Both the position numbers and the translations under genes were made by a program. 64,000 nt of DNA from Sinorhizobium fredii (GTDB taxonomy: Bacteria; Pseudomonadota; Alphaproteobacteria; Rhizobiales; Rhizobiaceae), in contig NZ_CP024307.1 of NCBI RefSeq assembly GCF_002944405.1, forward strand, positions 454,501 through 518,500, given 5' to 3'. Position 1 is the first letter of the stretch; each line of letters starts with the position of its first letter. Below, one piece after another: positions 17,801 to 25,383 of the stretch. The notes under the pieces are model-generated. The model ran no database searches. It worked only from the letters and a program-made list of their open reading frames with translations, and was not told the DNA's origin.

Positions 17801-18607
17801 GGAGAGCTTGATCGAGATGCCGGGACCTTCATAGATGCCCCGTCCGGCCGAAGCCTTGCCGATCGCGTGGATGGCGTTCTCATAGTCCTTGTAGTAGCGC
17901 TTCGCGTCCGCGGCGGTCGTCGCCGCTTCGCCAAGCATGTCGTAGGAATAGCGGAAGCCCTTCTGTTCTAGCGCGCGGGAGCGTCGCAGCGCCTCGTCGA
18001 TCGTCTCGCCGGTGACGAATTGCTCGCCCATCATTCGCATCGCCATGTCGACGCCACGGCGGATCACCGGTTCGCCGCAGCGGGAGATCAGCCGCGTCAG
18101 CGCCGCGGCAAGGCTGCGGTCGTTGACCGTCGACGTCAGCTTGCCGGTGACGACCAGGCCCCAGGTGGCGGCGTTGACGAAGAGCGATCGGCCGCCGCCG
18201 AGATGCGATTTCCAGTCGCCATCGGAGATTTTGTCGCGGATCAGCGCGTCGCGCGTCGCCGTGTCGGGAATGCGGAGAAGGGCCTCGGCAAGGCACATCA
18301 GCGCCACGCCCTCCTGGCTCGAAAGCGAGTATTCCTGCACCAGCCCCTCGACCCCCGAACCCTTGTGCTTGGCGCGCAGTGCCTCGACCAGCTTGCGAGC
18401 GGTCCGTGCGGCGGCGTCCCGCATTTCCCGAGGCAGTGTTGCGGCCTCGACGAGCGGCGGCAGGCACTCCGTCTCAGGCCGGCGATAGGCGGCCGTGATC
18501 GCCTGACGCAGCGTGCTCTGGGTCCGGATCGGCGGCGCGAAGTTCGCAAACGGCGCCGGGTCGGCGTCGGTCGTAACGGTTGGTTTTTGAAGTCGGGTCT
18601 GGCTCAT
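14900..18607 (-). CDS. putA: bifunctional proline dehydrogenase / pyrroline-5-carboxylate dehydrogenase
   Basis: PutA oxidises proline to glutamate in two coupled steps, FAD-dependent then NAD-dependent, at the inner face of the membrane. The 1235-residue protein has a helical N-terminal part, then the proline dehydrogenase barrel (ISIKLSALHPRY, RLVKGAYWD, ATHNAQT, YEFQCLHGMGE) at roughly residues 220-480. The aldehyde dehydrogenase half has the general base glutamate in ETGGQNAM and the catalytic Cys at about residue 846 in SAGQRCSALRVL. A C-terminal tail of about 170 residues follows. There is no N-terminal ribbon-helix-helix, so it is probably not the self-repressing type. ATG 18607 has GGAGG at good distance; the ATG at 18646 is less likely. 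No putR-like gene is adjacent. Confidence 0.97.
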   Translation of the reverse strand: MSQTRLQKPTVTTDADPAPFANFAPPIRTQSTLRQAITAAYRRPETECLPPLVEAATLPREMRDAAARTARKLVEALRAKHKGSGVEGLVQEYSLSSQEGVALMCLAEALLRIPDTATRDALIRDKISDGDWKSHLGGGRSLFVNAATWGLVVTGKLTSTVNDRSLAAALTRLISRCGEPVIRRGVDMAMRMMGEQFVTGETIDEALRRSRALEQKGFRYSYDMLGEAATTAADAKRYYKDYENAIHAIGKASAGRGIYEGPGISIKLSALHPRYTRAQALRVMEELLPKVKSLAILAKRYDIGLNIDAEEADRLELSLDLLEELCLDADLADWNGMGFVVQAYGKRCPFVLDFIIDLARRAGRRIMVRLVKGAYWDAEIKRAQLDGLEDFPVFTRKIHTDVSYIACARKLLSATELVFPQFATHNAQTLAAIYHMAGKDFHVGRYEFQCLHGMGEPLYEEVVGRENLGRPCRIYAPVGTHETLLAYLVRRLLENGANSSFVHRIADPMVSIDELVADPVEIVRAMPVVGAKHEKIALPAELFGAARPNSAGLDLSNEATLASLTETLKASAAIAWTAVPQLATGAAGGETRPVVNPGDHRDRVGSVTETSEEDARRAARLAADAASNWAAVPPAERAACLERAADLMQARMPTLLGLIMREAGKSVLNAIAEVREAIDFLRYYAEQTRRTLGRGHRALGPVVCISPWNFPLAIFTGQVAAALVAGNPVLAKPAEETPLIAAEGVRLLHEAGVPASALQFLPGDGRVGAALVAAPETAGVMFTGSTEVARLIQAELADRLSPSGRPIPLIAETGGQNAMIVDSSALAEQVVGDVIASAFDSAGQRCSALRVLCLQEDIADRTLNMLRGALHELNIGRTDRFSVDVGPVITADAKETIDKHIERMRGLGRKVEQIGLAAETQKGTFVPPTIIELEKLSDLQREVFGPVLHVIRYRRDNLDRLIDDINATGYGLTFGLHTRLDETIAHVTSRIKAGNLYVNRNIIGAVVGVQPFGGRGLSGTGPKAGGPLYLGRLVTTAPVPPQHSSVHTDPVLLDFAKWLDGKSATAEAEAARNAGSNSALGLDVELPGPVGERNLYALHPRGRVLLVPATESGLYHQLAAALATGNSVVVNAASGLQSSLKNLPHSVALRVSWSKDWAADGPFAGALVEGDAERIRDVNKAIAALPGPLVLVQAASGEEIGRNPDAYCLNWLVEEVSTSINTAAAGGNASLMAIG

Positions 18608-18767
18608 CGAACGCGATCCTCCACGCGGGAATTCGTGGCCGAACAATACGCTTTATGGTGCCGAACCTCCATCCGGCAAATTCGCCATCTCCCAGGATGT
18701 TTCGCTACCCATATCACCAAGGTAGTGAAATGTACGGATCAGGAAGAATGATCCAGACGATTCCACA

Positions 18768-19097
18768 TCAAGCCGCGGCGCCGAAAAGCCGTTGTCGGGC
18801 CATCAGGCATTCGTCGTCTCCGGGCATGCAGGTCCGGCAGACGATCGGTCGCACCGCATAGACCTTGCAGGCGACAGATTTGCCGAGCGTGCCCTCGAGC
18901 GCCGTGCAGCGCTCGTTCTCGCAGCGCATGCCGCCAAGGTCGGCGGCGACGTGGTCCGCCGGTATTCGTTCCAGTTCCTCGTCCGTCTCCAGCGAGAAAC
19001 GCGGCCATTCGGCCGAATAGGCGCAACAGGCGCCGCAGCTCTGGCAATCGAAATCGTGACTGGCGAAGTCGCGGCTGGCGGAAAGGGAGAGGGTCAT
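18768..19097 (-). CDS. YkgJ-type cysteine-cluster (zinc/iron chelating) protein
   Basis: A 109-residue protein with the characteristic cysteine pattern: CQSCGACC at residues 18-25, CENERC near 59, then CKVYAVRPIVCRTC at about 77-90. Such CxxCxxCC-type proteins of the YkgJ family are thought to bind zinc or an iron-sulfur cluster; no activity is proven. It lies in the interval between spdA and putA on the same strand, but no functional link is evident. Confidence 0.85.
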   Translation of the reverse strand: MTLSLSASRDFASHDFDCQSCGACCAYSAEWPRFSLETDEELERIPADHVAADLGGMRCENERCTALEGTLGKSVACKVYAVRPIVCRTCMPGDDECLMARQRLFGAAA

Positions 19098-19147
19098 GGC
19101 GCCAGCCTATCACGAAGCCGGTGGCGTCGGAACTGGCCAAGCGGGTC

Positions 19148-19954
19148 TCACGCCACCGCCGCGTCGCGCTTTGCGATCTCGTAGTCTTCGGTATGCACCA
19201 GCACGCCATCGGCGGTGACCACCGCGATGCCGTAGGCCGCCGGCTCATCGACGGAAAGCGATGCATCCGCGATGTCGAAGGGCATCGGCTGCTGGTGGAC
19301 CGGGCTCTTGAAGATCGAGAAGGGAATGCCGCGGCTGGAGCCGCTGATGGTGCGATGCACATGTCCGGCAAAGATGTGGCGTACATTGCCGTGCCGTTTC
19401 ACGAGCCCGTAGAATTGCTCCTCGTTGATCAGCCGGATCATGTCGATGCCCGCAAATCCGCTGGCATGCGGCGGGTGGTGCATGAAGATGAGGACCGGCC
19501 GGTCGTCGGCGCTGCCGAGCTGCCGGTCGAGCCAGTTGAGGCGCCTCTCGCAGAGTTGGCCGGCATGGCTCATCGGATAGTCGTAAGGCGGTGCAAACAG
19601 CGTGTCGAGCAACACAGCCCGGCAATCGGGAAAATCGATCACCTGCTGCACGAAGCCGTTCTCGTCTCTCGCGGCCTCCCGGAACACTTCCAGGAAAACT
19701 TCGCGCCGATCATGATTGCCGAGCATCACGGCCGCGGGCGGGATCAACTCGAAAAGCAGATCCTTCAACCGTTCATAGGAGGCACGGTCCGCCTGGTGCG
19801 TGAGGTCGCCGGCAAAAATCACCCGGTCGGCATCGGCATGGTAGCGATTGACATGGTCGATGCCGTTGGCGAGCCGCCGATAGGGGTCGATCCCAATGAT
19901 CGTCGTGCCGTCGGGAACCATGTGAAGATCGGTGAAGATGATGAACTTTGTCAT
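19148..19954 (-). CDS. spdA: SpdA-like cyclic nucleotide phosphodiesterase
   Basis: A 268-residue calcineurin-type metallophosphoesterase close to CpdA/GpdQ. The dinuclear metal ligands are visible: DLH at residues 9-11, GDLTH near 51-55, GNHD near 81-84, HHPPH near 158 and GHVHR near 198. ATG 19954 places the first metal motif at the usual distance; ATG 20020 would add 22 unrelated residues. From memory, S. meliloti SpdA lies near clr and the receptor cyclase and hydrolyses 2',3'-cyclic AMP rather than 3',5'-cAMP. The shared neighbourhood here supports the name, but specificity is not visible in the sequence. Confidence 0.85.
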   Translation of the reverse strand: MTKFIIFTDLHMVPDGTTIIGIDPYRRLANGIDHVNRYHADADRVIFAGDLTHQADRASYERLKDLLFELIPPAAVMLGNHDRREVFLEVFREAARDENGFVQQVIDFPDCRAVLLDTLFAPPYDYPMSHAGQLCERRLNWLDRQLGSADDRPVLIFMHHPPHASGFAGIDMIRLINEEQFYGLVKRHGNVRHIFAGHVHRTISGSSRGIPFSIFKSPVHQQPMPFDIADASLSVDEPAAYGIAVVTADGVLVHTEDYEIAKRDAAVA

Positions 19955-20142
19955 GAGGGGGCGTCGCAATACTGATCTGACGGCACGCTCCTCCCCTTGG
20001 CTCCGCCGGTCAAGCGGCATCTTTGGGTGGATCGATCAGGCACGCTTGCGACTGGGCCGGCAGGCAGTCTCTTGCGGCTCGATGGCGAACGCGCTATGGG
20101 TTGCTGACGCTGATATATCAGTCGATATCCGGAGAGACGGTC

Positions 20143-21177
20143 ATGAGATGGAAGCGCACGATCCAGTTGCTGGACGTCCATTGCGAGGGTGAGATCGGCA
20201 AGGTGGCGATCGGCGGCGTGCCGAAGATCCCAGGCAATTCTATCGCCGAGCAGCTGAACCACATCAACACGGTGGATGACAGCCTGCGCCGGTTCCTCTG
20301 CCTCGAGCCGCGCTCCGGATCGATTGGCTCGGTCAACCTGCTGCTGCCGCCGACGCGGCCGGGGGCCGATGCCGGCTTCATCATCCTGCAGGCCGACCAG
20401 GCGCATGCGATGTCCGGCTCCAATTCGATCTGCGTGACGACGGCGCTGCTCGAATCCGGCATGATCGAGATGAAGGAGCCGGAAACCGTGGTGATGCTCG
20501 ACACCGCCGCGGGTCTCGTGAAGGCGACGGCCAGCTGCCGCGACGGCCGTTGTGAGCGGGTGAAGCTCACCATGGTTCCGTCGTTCGTCCAGGAGCTGGA
20601 TGTCGAGCTGGACACGCCGGAATGGGGCCGCATCAAGCTCGATCTCTGCTTCGGCGGCGTGTTTTACGCTCTGGTTGACGTCCGCCAGATCGGCACGACG
20701 ATCGAAAAGGCGAATGCCCGCCGGATCGTCGAGGCAGGCATGGCACTGAAGGACATCATCAATCGCACCATACCGGTGGTGCACCCGGTAATCCCCGAGA
20801 TCAGCGGCGTTGCCTATGTGATGTTCCGCGACACGGAGGAAGACGGCGCCGTCAGAACCTGCACCACCATGTGGCCCGGCCGTGTCGATCGCTCGCCCTG
20901 CGGCACCGGCAGCTCGGCAAATCTTGCGACGCTCCATGCGCGCGGCAGGGTCAAGCCGGGCGACGTCCTGAAATCGCGCTCGATCATAGGATCGGAATTC
21001 GAGGTCGGCCTCGAAGCCGAGACGACGGTCGCCGGGCGGAAGGCGATCATTCCGACCATATCCGGCCGCGGCTGGACCTTCGGCTTGCATCAGCTGGCGC
21101 TCGATCCGTTCGATCCGCTCGCCGATGGTTTTGCGCTGACCGATACCTGGGGCCCCCAGGCGGGCGAGATCCGCTAG
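20143..21177 (+). CDS. proline racemase-family enzyme (hydroxyproline epimerase or trans-3-hydroxyproline dehydratase)
   Basis: A 344-residue member of the proline racemase superfamily. The two catalytic positions are Ser91 (in MSGSNSIC) and Cys253 (in DRSPCGTGSSAN), so the usual Cys-Cys pair of true proline racemases is Ser-Cys. Ser-Cys members are associated with 4-hydroxyproline 2-epimerase and trans-3-hydroxy-L-proline dehydratase activity. The nearby putA would suit the dehydratase, whose product can be reduced to proline, but this is inference. ATG 20143 is preceded by GGAGAGACGG. The gene runs opposite to spdA and interrupts what is otherwise a minus-strand cAMP block. Confidence 0.88.
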   Translation: MRWKRTIQLLDVHCEGEIGKVAIGGVPKIPGNSIAEQLNHINTVDDSLRRFLCLEPRSGSIGSVNLLLPPTRPGADAGFIILQADQAHAMSGSNSICVTTALLESGMIEMKEPETVVMLDTAAGLVKATASCRDGRCERVKLTMVPSFVQELDVELDTPEWGRIKLDLCFGGVFYALVDVRQIGTTIEKANARRIVEAGMALKDIINRTIPVVHPVIPEISGVAYVMFRDTEEDGAVRTCTTMWPGRVDRSPCGTGSSANLATLHARGRVKPGDVLKSRSIIGSEFEVGLEAETTVAGRKAIIPTISGRGWTFGLHQLALDPFDPLADGFALTDTWGPQAGEIR

Positions 21178-21228
21178 CTCTAAGCACACGAGGTGCCGGC
21201 TTCGGTGGATTTCGCGTAGCCAGCGTCC

Positions 21229-21786
21229 TCACTGGAGATCGTTCGTCTTCGCCCGCTCCAGCCATTGCGCCGCAAGGACGCCGTCGACCCGCGTGCCGAC
21301 ACCATCCCGATAGGCGGCGGCGAGATACTGGGCGGCGGCGCGATTGCCCTCGGAGGCGGCGCGCTGATAGAGCTCGAAGGCCGCTTCCGGCTCGCCGCGC
21401 TCCGCCAGCCGGGTGCCGTAGACAGCCATCGCCAGCGCATGGCCGTTTTGCGCCGCCTCGCCGAGAATACGAAGCGACTTTAGCCTTTCGCCGGCGCGTT
21501 CGAGCACGCGGGCAAGCTGAAACTGCGTCCGCGCGCCGCCATTCTGGTTATAGGCTTCGCGGCAGGCCGACAGTGCGACGCCGATGCGGATATCCTGCGT
21601 CGCGACAGCCGGAAAGGCCCTGTTGCGCTCGAGATCGAGTTCGCTGCCGGCCTCCCGATCGCATTGCTCGGCGGCAGTGAGCTCGGCGGCGCGAGCCGCG
21701 GGCGTGGCGGCGATGGACAGAAGCATCGCCGTTGCAATGAGCGGGCCGCTCGCGATGCGAATGGTCGGTTTGATCCGGGTCTTCAT
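21229..21786 (-). CDS. secreted Sel1-repeat protein, likely Clr target (SMc02178-like)
   Basis: A 185-residue protein with an N-terminal signal sequence (IASGPLIATAMLLSIAATPAARA, cleavage near residue 33) and then Sel1/TPR-like helices: QFQLARVLERAGERLKSLRI, GHALAMAVYGTRLAERGEPEAAFELY and GNRAAAQYLAAAYRDGVGT. It is probably periplasmic. ATG 21786 is preceded by GGAGAACGGAGAG. A perfect match to the published Clr-box pattern lies about 60 bases upstream. Position and form agree with S. meliloti smc02178, reported as a cAMP/Clr-dependent gene active during early symbiosis (from memory). The molecular role is unknown; Sel1 proteins usually mediate protein contacts. Confidence 0.8.
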   Translation of the reverse strand: MKTRIKPTIRIASGPLIATAMLLSIAATPAARAAELTAAEQCDREAGSELDLERNRAFPAVATQDIRIGVALSACREAYNQNGGARTQFQLARVLERAGERLKSLRILGEAAQNGHALAMAVYGTRLAERGEPEAAFELYQRAASEGNRAAAQYLAAAYRDGVGTRVDGVLAAQWLERAKTNDLQ

Positions 21787-21837
21787 GATACTCTCCGTTC
21801 TCCGGCCATAATCGTAGAACGGTTGTGAGCCGGTGCC

Positions 21838-21853
21838 TGTTCCGAGCGAAACA
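21838..21853. promoter_or_regulatory. Clr box (cAMP-receptor operator)
   Basis: TGTTCCGAGCGAAACA is an imperfect 16-base palindrome that fits every position of the published S. meliloti Clr pattern HGTYHCNNNNGRWACA as I recall it. Its centre is about 60 bases upstream of the Sel1 gene start (minus strand) and 120 bases upstream of the divergent FecR gene, so it could serve either. The clr gene itself lies 2.6 kb away. Confidence 0.8.
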
Positions 21854-21965
21854 GCCAGGGTCTTGGCACGCCTTCGAAGCGAGACGTCTTGCATCCTCCA
21901 TGCCTCGGTCTATCCTCGAACGAAGGCTCGAACAGGGAGGGCTGCAAACGCAGCGGGAGAAGCCG

Positions 21966-22586
21966 ATGCCTGAGCCACGGATAAGAAGAAGGGCGGTGCT
22001 TGGCGGCTTGCTCGCGGCGGTTATCGGCGGCCGCAGGGCTGCGGCGGCGAACGGTGCAGTCGTTGGCAAGGCGCAGAAAATCCGCGGCAATGTTCGCCGC
22101 CGGCAGGGTGAGGCGGATGAGCGGCTTGCCGCAGGCGGCGCCGTTCTCGACCGTGACTATGTCACGACCAGCACCAACAGCTTTGCCGATCTCGCGCTGA
22201 GCGAGACCCGAATCTTACTGGGACCCCAAACGGAGCTGCTGATCGACAGCTTCATTGCCGGCGAAGGTGGCACGCTCGAGCTCGGCGTCGGCCGCATGGT
22301 TTTTGACCGGCCACAAGGGCTGCCGAAGGCCGACGTCGCGGTCCGCACCGCCTTCGGAATGATCGGCGTTCGCGGCACGAAGTTCTTCTGCGGGCCCAGC
22401 CGGGCGGCTGCCTTCGCTGTTTTTGTCGAGCACGGTGCCGTCAGCGTCGAAGGCGCCGGCGTCGCGCGGACGCTGACTGCCGGCGAGGGCGTGGATTTCG
22501 ACCGGCCGGGCGCAGCGCCAGGTGCGGTGACGCGATGGGGGCAGGCGCGCATCCGCGAGGCCTATGCGAGCGTGGGTTTAAGGTAG
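21966..22586 (+). CDS. FecR-domain protein with Tat-type signal
   Basis: A 206-residue exported protein. The N-terminus carries a twin-arginine-like signal (RIRRRAVLGGLLAAVIGGRR) with probable cleavage after AAAA. The rest is a FecR domain: VGKAQKIRGNVRRRQG, the LAAGGAVLDRDYVTTSTNSFADLAL segment, EGGTLELGVGRM and FGMIGVRGTKFF. Here FecR stands without a sigma factor or TonB receptor. It lies four bases from, and convergent with, the CHASE2 cyclase gene, and FecR/CHASE2 neighbours recur in bacteria, so a shared periplasmic sensing role is plausible. ATG 21966 has GGGAGAAG at good spacing; upstream ATGs would bury the signal sequence. Confidence 0.85.
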   Translation: MPEPRIRRRAVLGGLLAAVIGGRRAAAANGAVVGKAQKIRGNVRRRQGEADERLAAGGAVLDRDYVTTSTNSFADLALSETRILLGPQTELLIDSFIAGEGGTLELGVGRMVFDRPQGLPKADVAVRTAFGMIGVRGTKFFCGPSRAAAFAVFVEHGAVSVEGAGVARTLTAGEGVDFDRPGAAPGAVTRWGQARIREAYASVGLR

Positions 22587-22589
22587 CGG

Positions 22590-24455
22590 CTACTGCCATT
22601 CGGCGTCCACGACGGTGAACAATTCCATCGATCCGAAACTGCGGATTTCGTGCCTGCCGAGCGGCCGAAGCGCAACGTTGCACTCGGCGGCGGCTGCCGG
22701 GCCGATGCAGATCGCCGTCCCGAGGAACTTGTTCGCCTCCTGGAGACGCGCCGCGAGGCTCACCGCGTCGCCGTGGGCGGTATAATCGAGCTTGCCGCCG
22801 GCACCGACCTCTCCAAGCACCGCCGGTCCGGTCTCGATGCCGATCCGGGTCCTGCCGAAACCATGCTTGGCAAATTGCGGTCGCTGCCGCATTTCTTCCG
22901 TCAAGGCGTGAACGGCGATGGCGCATTGGATGGCCTTGTCGACATGGTCGGCGAGATCCTCCGGCGCGTTGAAAAGCGAATGGACCGCATCGCCGACCAC
23001 CTTGTCGACCATGCCGCCATGGCGGGCAACGAGCGCGTTCACCTCCGCGAAATAGACGTCGAGCAAGGCCACCAGCTCGCGTGGCCCTAGCTTTTGGGAC
23101 AGCGTCGAGAAGCCTTCGATATCGGTGAAGAGAGCGGTCACCGGTCGCTCTTCGCCCGTCGCACCGCTGCGGTCCGGATCGTCTATGTAGCGCGCCACCA
23201 CCGACTGCGGCAGATATTGCGAGAATTTCTGCCGGGCGATCGCTTCGGCTCGGCGCACCCGGGCGAGCTGCAGCGCGCTCGTCACGATGAGGATTGCCAC
23301 CAGCGCGATCGAGATGCCGACGGCGTCGAAGAGCCAGCCGGTCGTGCCATAGATCGCGCCGGCAAAGGCACTGACGGAAAGCACGGCCGCGGCGCCGAGT
23401 GTCATGGTCGTCAAAGGACGGAGCTTCGTTGCGCCATAGGCGGCAACGACACCGGCGGCGAGACCGAACAGCGCTTCGATCAGCGGCAGGTCGCCACCGC
23501 GGTAGGGCACGAAGCCCGTCACCACCGCATTGGCGATGTCGGCATGGATCTGCACGGAGGGCTCAAGCGGCGTCGAGGCGGTCGGCCTCAGTCCGCCGAG
23601 GCTCGGCATGCTGCTGCCGAGAAAGACGAGCTTGCCGGCGATACGGCCCGTGTCGAACCTGCCTGCGATGATGTCGGCGGCCGAGACCGTCCGGGCAGCG
23701 ATCTCCGCCTGCGAACTCGCCACAAAACGAAGGTTGCCGTCCGCATCGAGGGGAATGATGGCATGGTCGAGTCTCAGCCAGGCGGGTTCTCCGCCGAGCA
23801 CCGGCGTGCTGCTTGCCGCGCCGAGCCGGCCCGCTTCGATGCCGAGCGCCGGAAAGGCTTGGTTGTCGAGAATGGCGTAGGCCTGCGCGCGCCGGACCCG
23901 GGCATCCTTGTCTCCCACCAGGAAGGCCGCCGTCGCCCCCTTCGACCGGTCCATGAACATCGCGCAGGCGGTCTCTGCGCCCGGTATGAACCACGCATCG
24001 GGGACCGCGAGCTGGCGCCGCAAGGCGAGCGGTGGAACGGGCCGGGGGTGCTCAAGGGTGCGGTCGGCTGCGAGAAAACCAAGGACGACCGGCGCTTCGC
24101 CGATCGCCGAGGCGAGCGCGACGTTGGCCGGCGAGGCCGGATCGCAGTCGGAACTGAAGACGAAGTCGACGGCGATCGCCTTGGCGCCGGCGGCTGCCAG
24201 GCGCGATATCAGTTCGGCGGTCGCACCTCTGTCCCAGCTTTCCGACCGCGCCTCGAAGGTCGTCTGATCGATGTCGACCACGGTGATATCTGCCGAGCGC
24301 GGCGAGGGGACCCACTGGGTGAGATTGTCGAAGAAGAGTTCACGCGGCGTGCGGAACGCCGCCTCGGCATGGAGGTAGAGAACAAGCGCCGCGACCAGAC
24401 TCGCAACGACCCCGCCGGCAAACGGGCTGAAGCGGCGATGCGGCCATGGCGTCAG
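22590..24455 (-). CDS. cyaD1: CHASE2-domain receptor adenylate cyclase, probable CTG start
   Basis: A receptor cyclase making cAMP. After a first membrane helix (PFAGGVVASLVAALVLYL) comes a periplasmic CHASE2 domain up to about residue 330, then three helices and a class III cyclase domain. The metal aspartates are in FTDIEGF and VVGDAVHSLF, and the adenine-selecting region is LDYTAHGDAVSLAARL, so an active adenylate cyclase is expected. No ATG, GTG or TTG occurs in frame before GTG 24281, which would delete the first helix. CTG 24455 lies eight bases after GGAGG and restores it, giving 621 residues. The gene begins immediately after the clr stop. The name rests on synteny with S. meliloti recalled from memory; the start is inferred. 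Confidence 0.85.
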   Translation of the reverse strand: MTPWPHRRFSPFAGGVVASLVAALVLYLHAEAAFRTPRELFFDNLTQWVPSPRSADITVVDIDQTTFEARSESWDRGATAELISRLAAAGAKAIAVDFVFSSDCDPASPANVALASAIGEAPVVLGFLAADRTLEHPRPVPPLALRRQLAVPDAWFIPGAETACAMFMDRSKGATAAFLVGDKDARVRRAQAYAILDNQAFPALGIEAGRLGAASSTPVLGGEPAWLRLDHAIIPLDADGNLRFVASSQAEIAARTVSAADIIAGRFDTGRIAGKLVFLGSSMPSLGGLRPTASTPLEPSVQIHADIANAVVTGFVPYRGGDLPLIEALFGLAAGVVAAYGATKLRPLTTMTLGAAAVLSVSAFAGAIYGTTGWLFDAVGISIALVAILIVTSALQLARVRRAEAIARQKFSQYLPQSVVARYIDDPDRSGATGEERPVTALFTDIEGFSTLSQKLGPRELVALLDVYFAEVNALVARHGGMVDKVVGDAVHSLFNAPEDLADHVDKAIQCAIAVHALTEEMRQRPQFAKHGFGRTRIGIETGPAVLGEVGAGGKLDYTAHGDAVSLAARLQEANKFLGTAICIGPAAAAECNVALRPLGRHEIRSFGSMELFTVVDAEWQ

Positions 24456-24458
24456 TGC

Positions 24459-25163
24459 CTAGTCCTCCGGTGGATCTGCTATCATCAGCAGGCGCCCCAC
24501 ATTACACGAGACGATGCCGTCCGTCCGCTTGAGAGCGCCGTTTTCCTCGAGCGAGAGAATGGCACGGTTCACCTTCGGCCGGCTCGCACCGAGAATGGCG
24601 GCGATGTCGGTCTGGCTCAGCGTCAGGCGCAGATTTGCACTTTCCGGCAGTTCGTTGCCGTGGATCTGCCGAAGCGTCGCCAGGAAGAAGCGCGCGACCC
24701 GGGCGTGGAGATCGTAGAGCGCGATCGTCTCCAGCCGGTCGGTCGTGTCGCGCAGCTGCGCGCAAAGGAAGCGGATGACCGCCTCGGCGATCCTCGGCTT
24801 CTGGGTGATCAGATCGAGAAAGGCCTTCTTGCCGATCACATAGCCTTCGGCGGCGGTGACCGCGGTCGCATCGGCCGAGCGCGGCTGATCGTCGAGCACC
24901 GCCATTTCGCCGAACAGCGCTCCCGCCTCGTGCTGGCGCAGCATCAGCTCGCGGCCTTGCGGGGTGAACAGCGAAAGCTTGATGCGCCCGGAAACCACGA
25001 CAATCATGTAGTTGCCTTCGTCGCCGCGCTGGAAGATGACCGTGCCCGCGGGCCACCTGCGGTAACTGGCGATGTCGGCGAGTTCGCAGAGCGTTTCCTT
25101 GTCGAACTCTTCGAAAATCGGAAAGGACCGCCAGAAGGCGGGACTCCGGTTAATTTCGGTCAT
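24459..25163 (-). CDS. clr: Crp/Fnr-family cAMP receptor protein Clr
   Basis: A 234-residue transcription factor. The cyclic-nucleotide domain covers about residues 20-140 with the phosphate-binding cassette FGEMAVLDDQPRSADATA (the glutamate and arginine that bind cAMP are present). A dimer helix follows, then a helix-turn-helix (LSQTDIAAILGASRPKVNRAI) near 180-200. No cysteine cluster of the Fnr kind is present. ATG 25163 follows GGGGAAG; an upstream ATG at 25235 is less likely. It is the first gene of the clr-cyclase pair, and the Clr box at 21838 suggests that it regulates the neighbouring Sel1 gene. Confidence 0.92.
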   Translation of the reverse strand: MTEINRSPAFWRSFPIFEEFDKETLCELADIASYRRWPAGTVIFQRGDEGNYMIVVVSGRIKLSLFTPQGRELMLRQHEAGALFGEMAVLDDQPRSADATAVTAAEGYVIGKKAFLDLITQKPRIAEAVIRFLCAQLRDTTDRLETIALYDLHARVARFFLATLRQIHGNELPESANLRLTLSQTDIAAILGASRPKVNRAILSLEENGALKRTDGIVSCNVGRLLMIADPPED

Positions 25164-25383
25164 GAGACTTCCCCTGCGTGCCCTACGCGCCGGAGATTCT
25201 TCACACAGTCGCGGCCGTTGCAACATAAAAAGCATTGGGGGGACAGTGCATCGGGAGAAATGTTGACGAAATCACGCGATCGTCTCGAAATTGTGAACGA
25301 TGTGTTTCTGCCATGGCGGCTGGTCGATTCGCAAAATGCTGATATTCCTGCTGCAAATCAGTTTTGAACAGGAGCCTTTGCGC

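Noticed and set aside
14864..17971. Long plus-strand frames (627 and 387 codons) opposite putA
   Set aside because: putA is unmistakable on the other strand, and these translations resemble no protein.
20023..20142. N-terminal extension of the proline-racemase-family enzyme
   Set aside because: The added 40 residues are not part of the family, while ATG 20143 has a good ribosome-binding site.
22590..24281. GTG 24281 as the cyclase start
   Set aside because: It would remove the first membrane helix and the beginning of CHASE2, and has no ribosome-binding site comparable to that before CTG 24455.
23094..25367. 757-codon open frame on the plus strand opposite the cyclase and clr
   Set aside because: It lies antisense to two clearly recognised genes and its translation is arginine, glycine and aspartate rich without any domain. 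High GC at third positions opens such frames.
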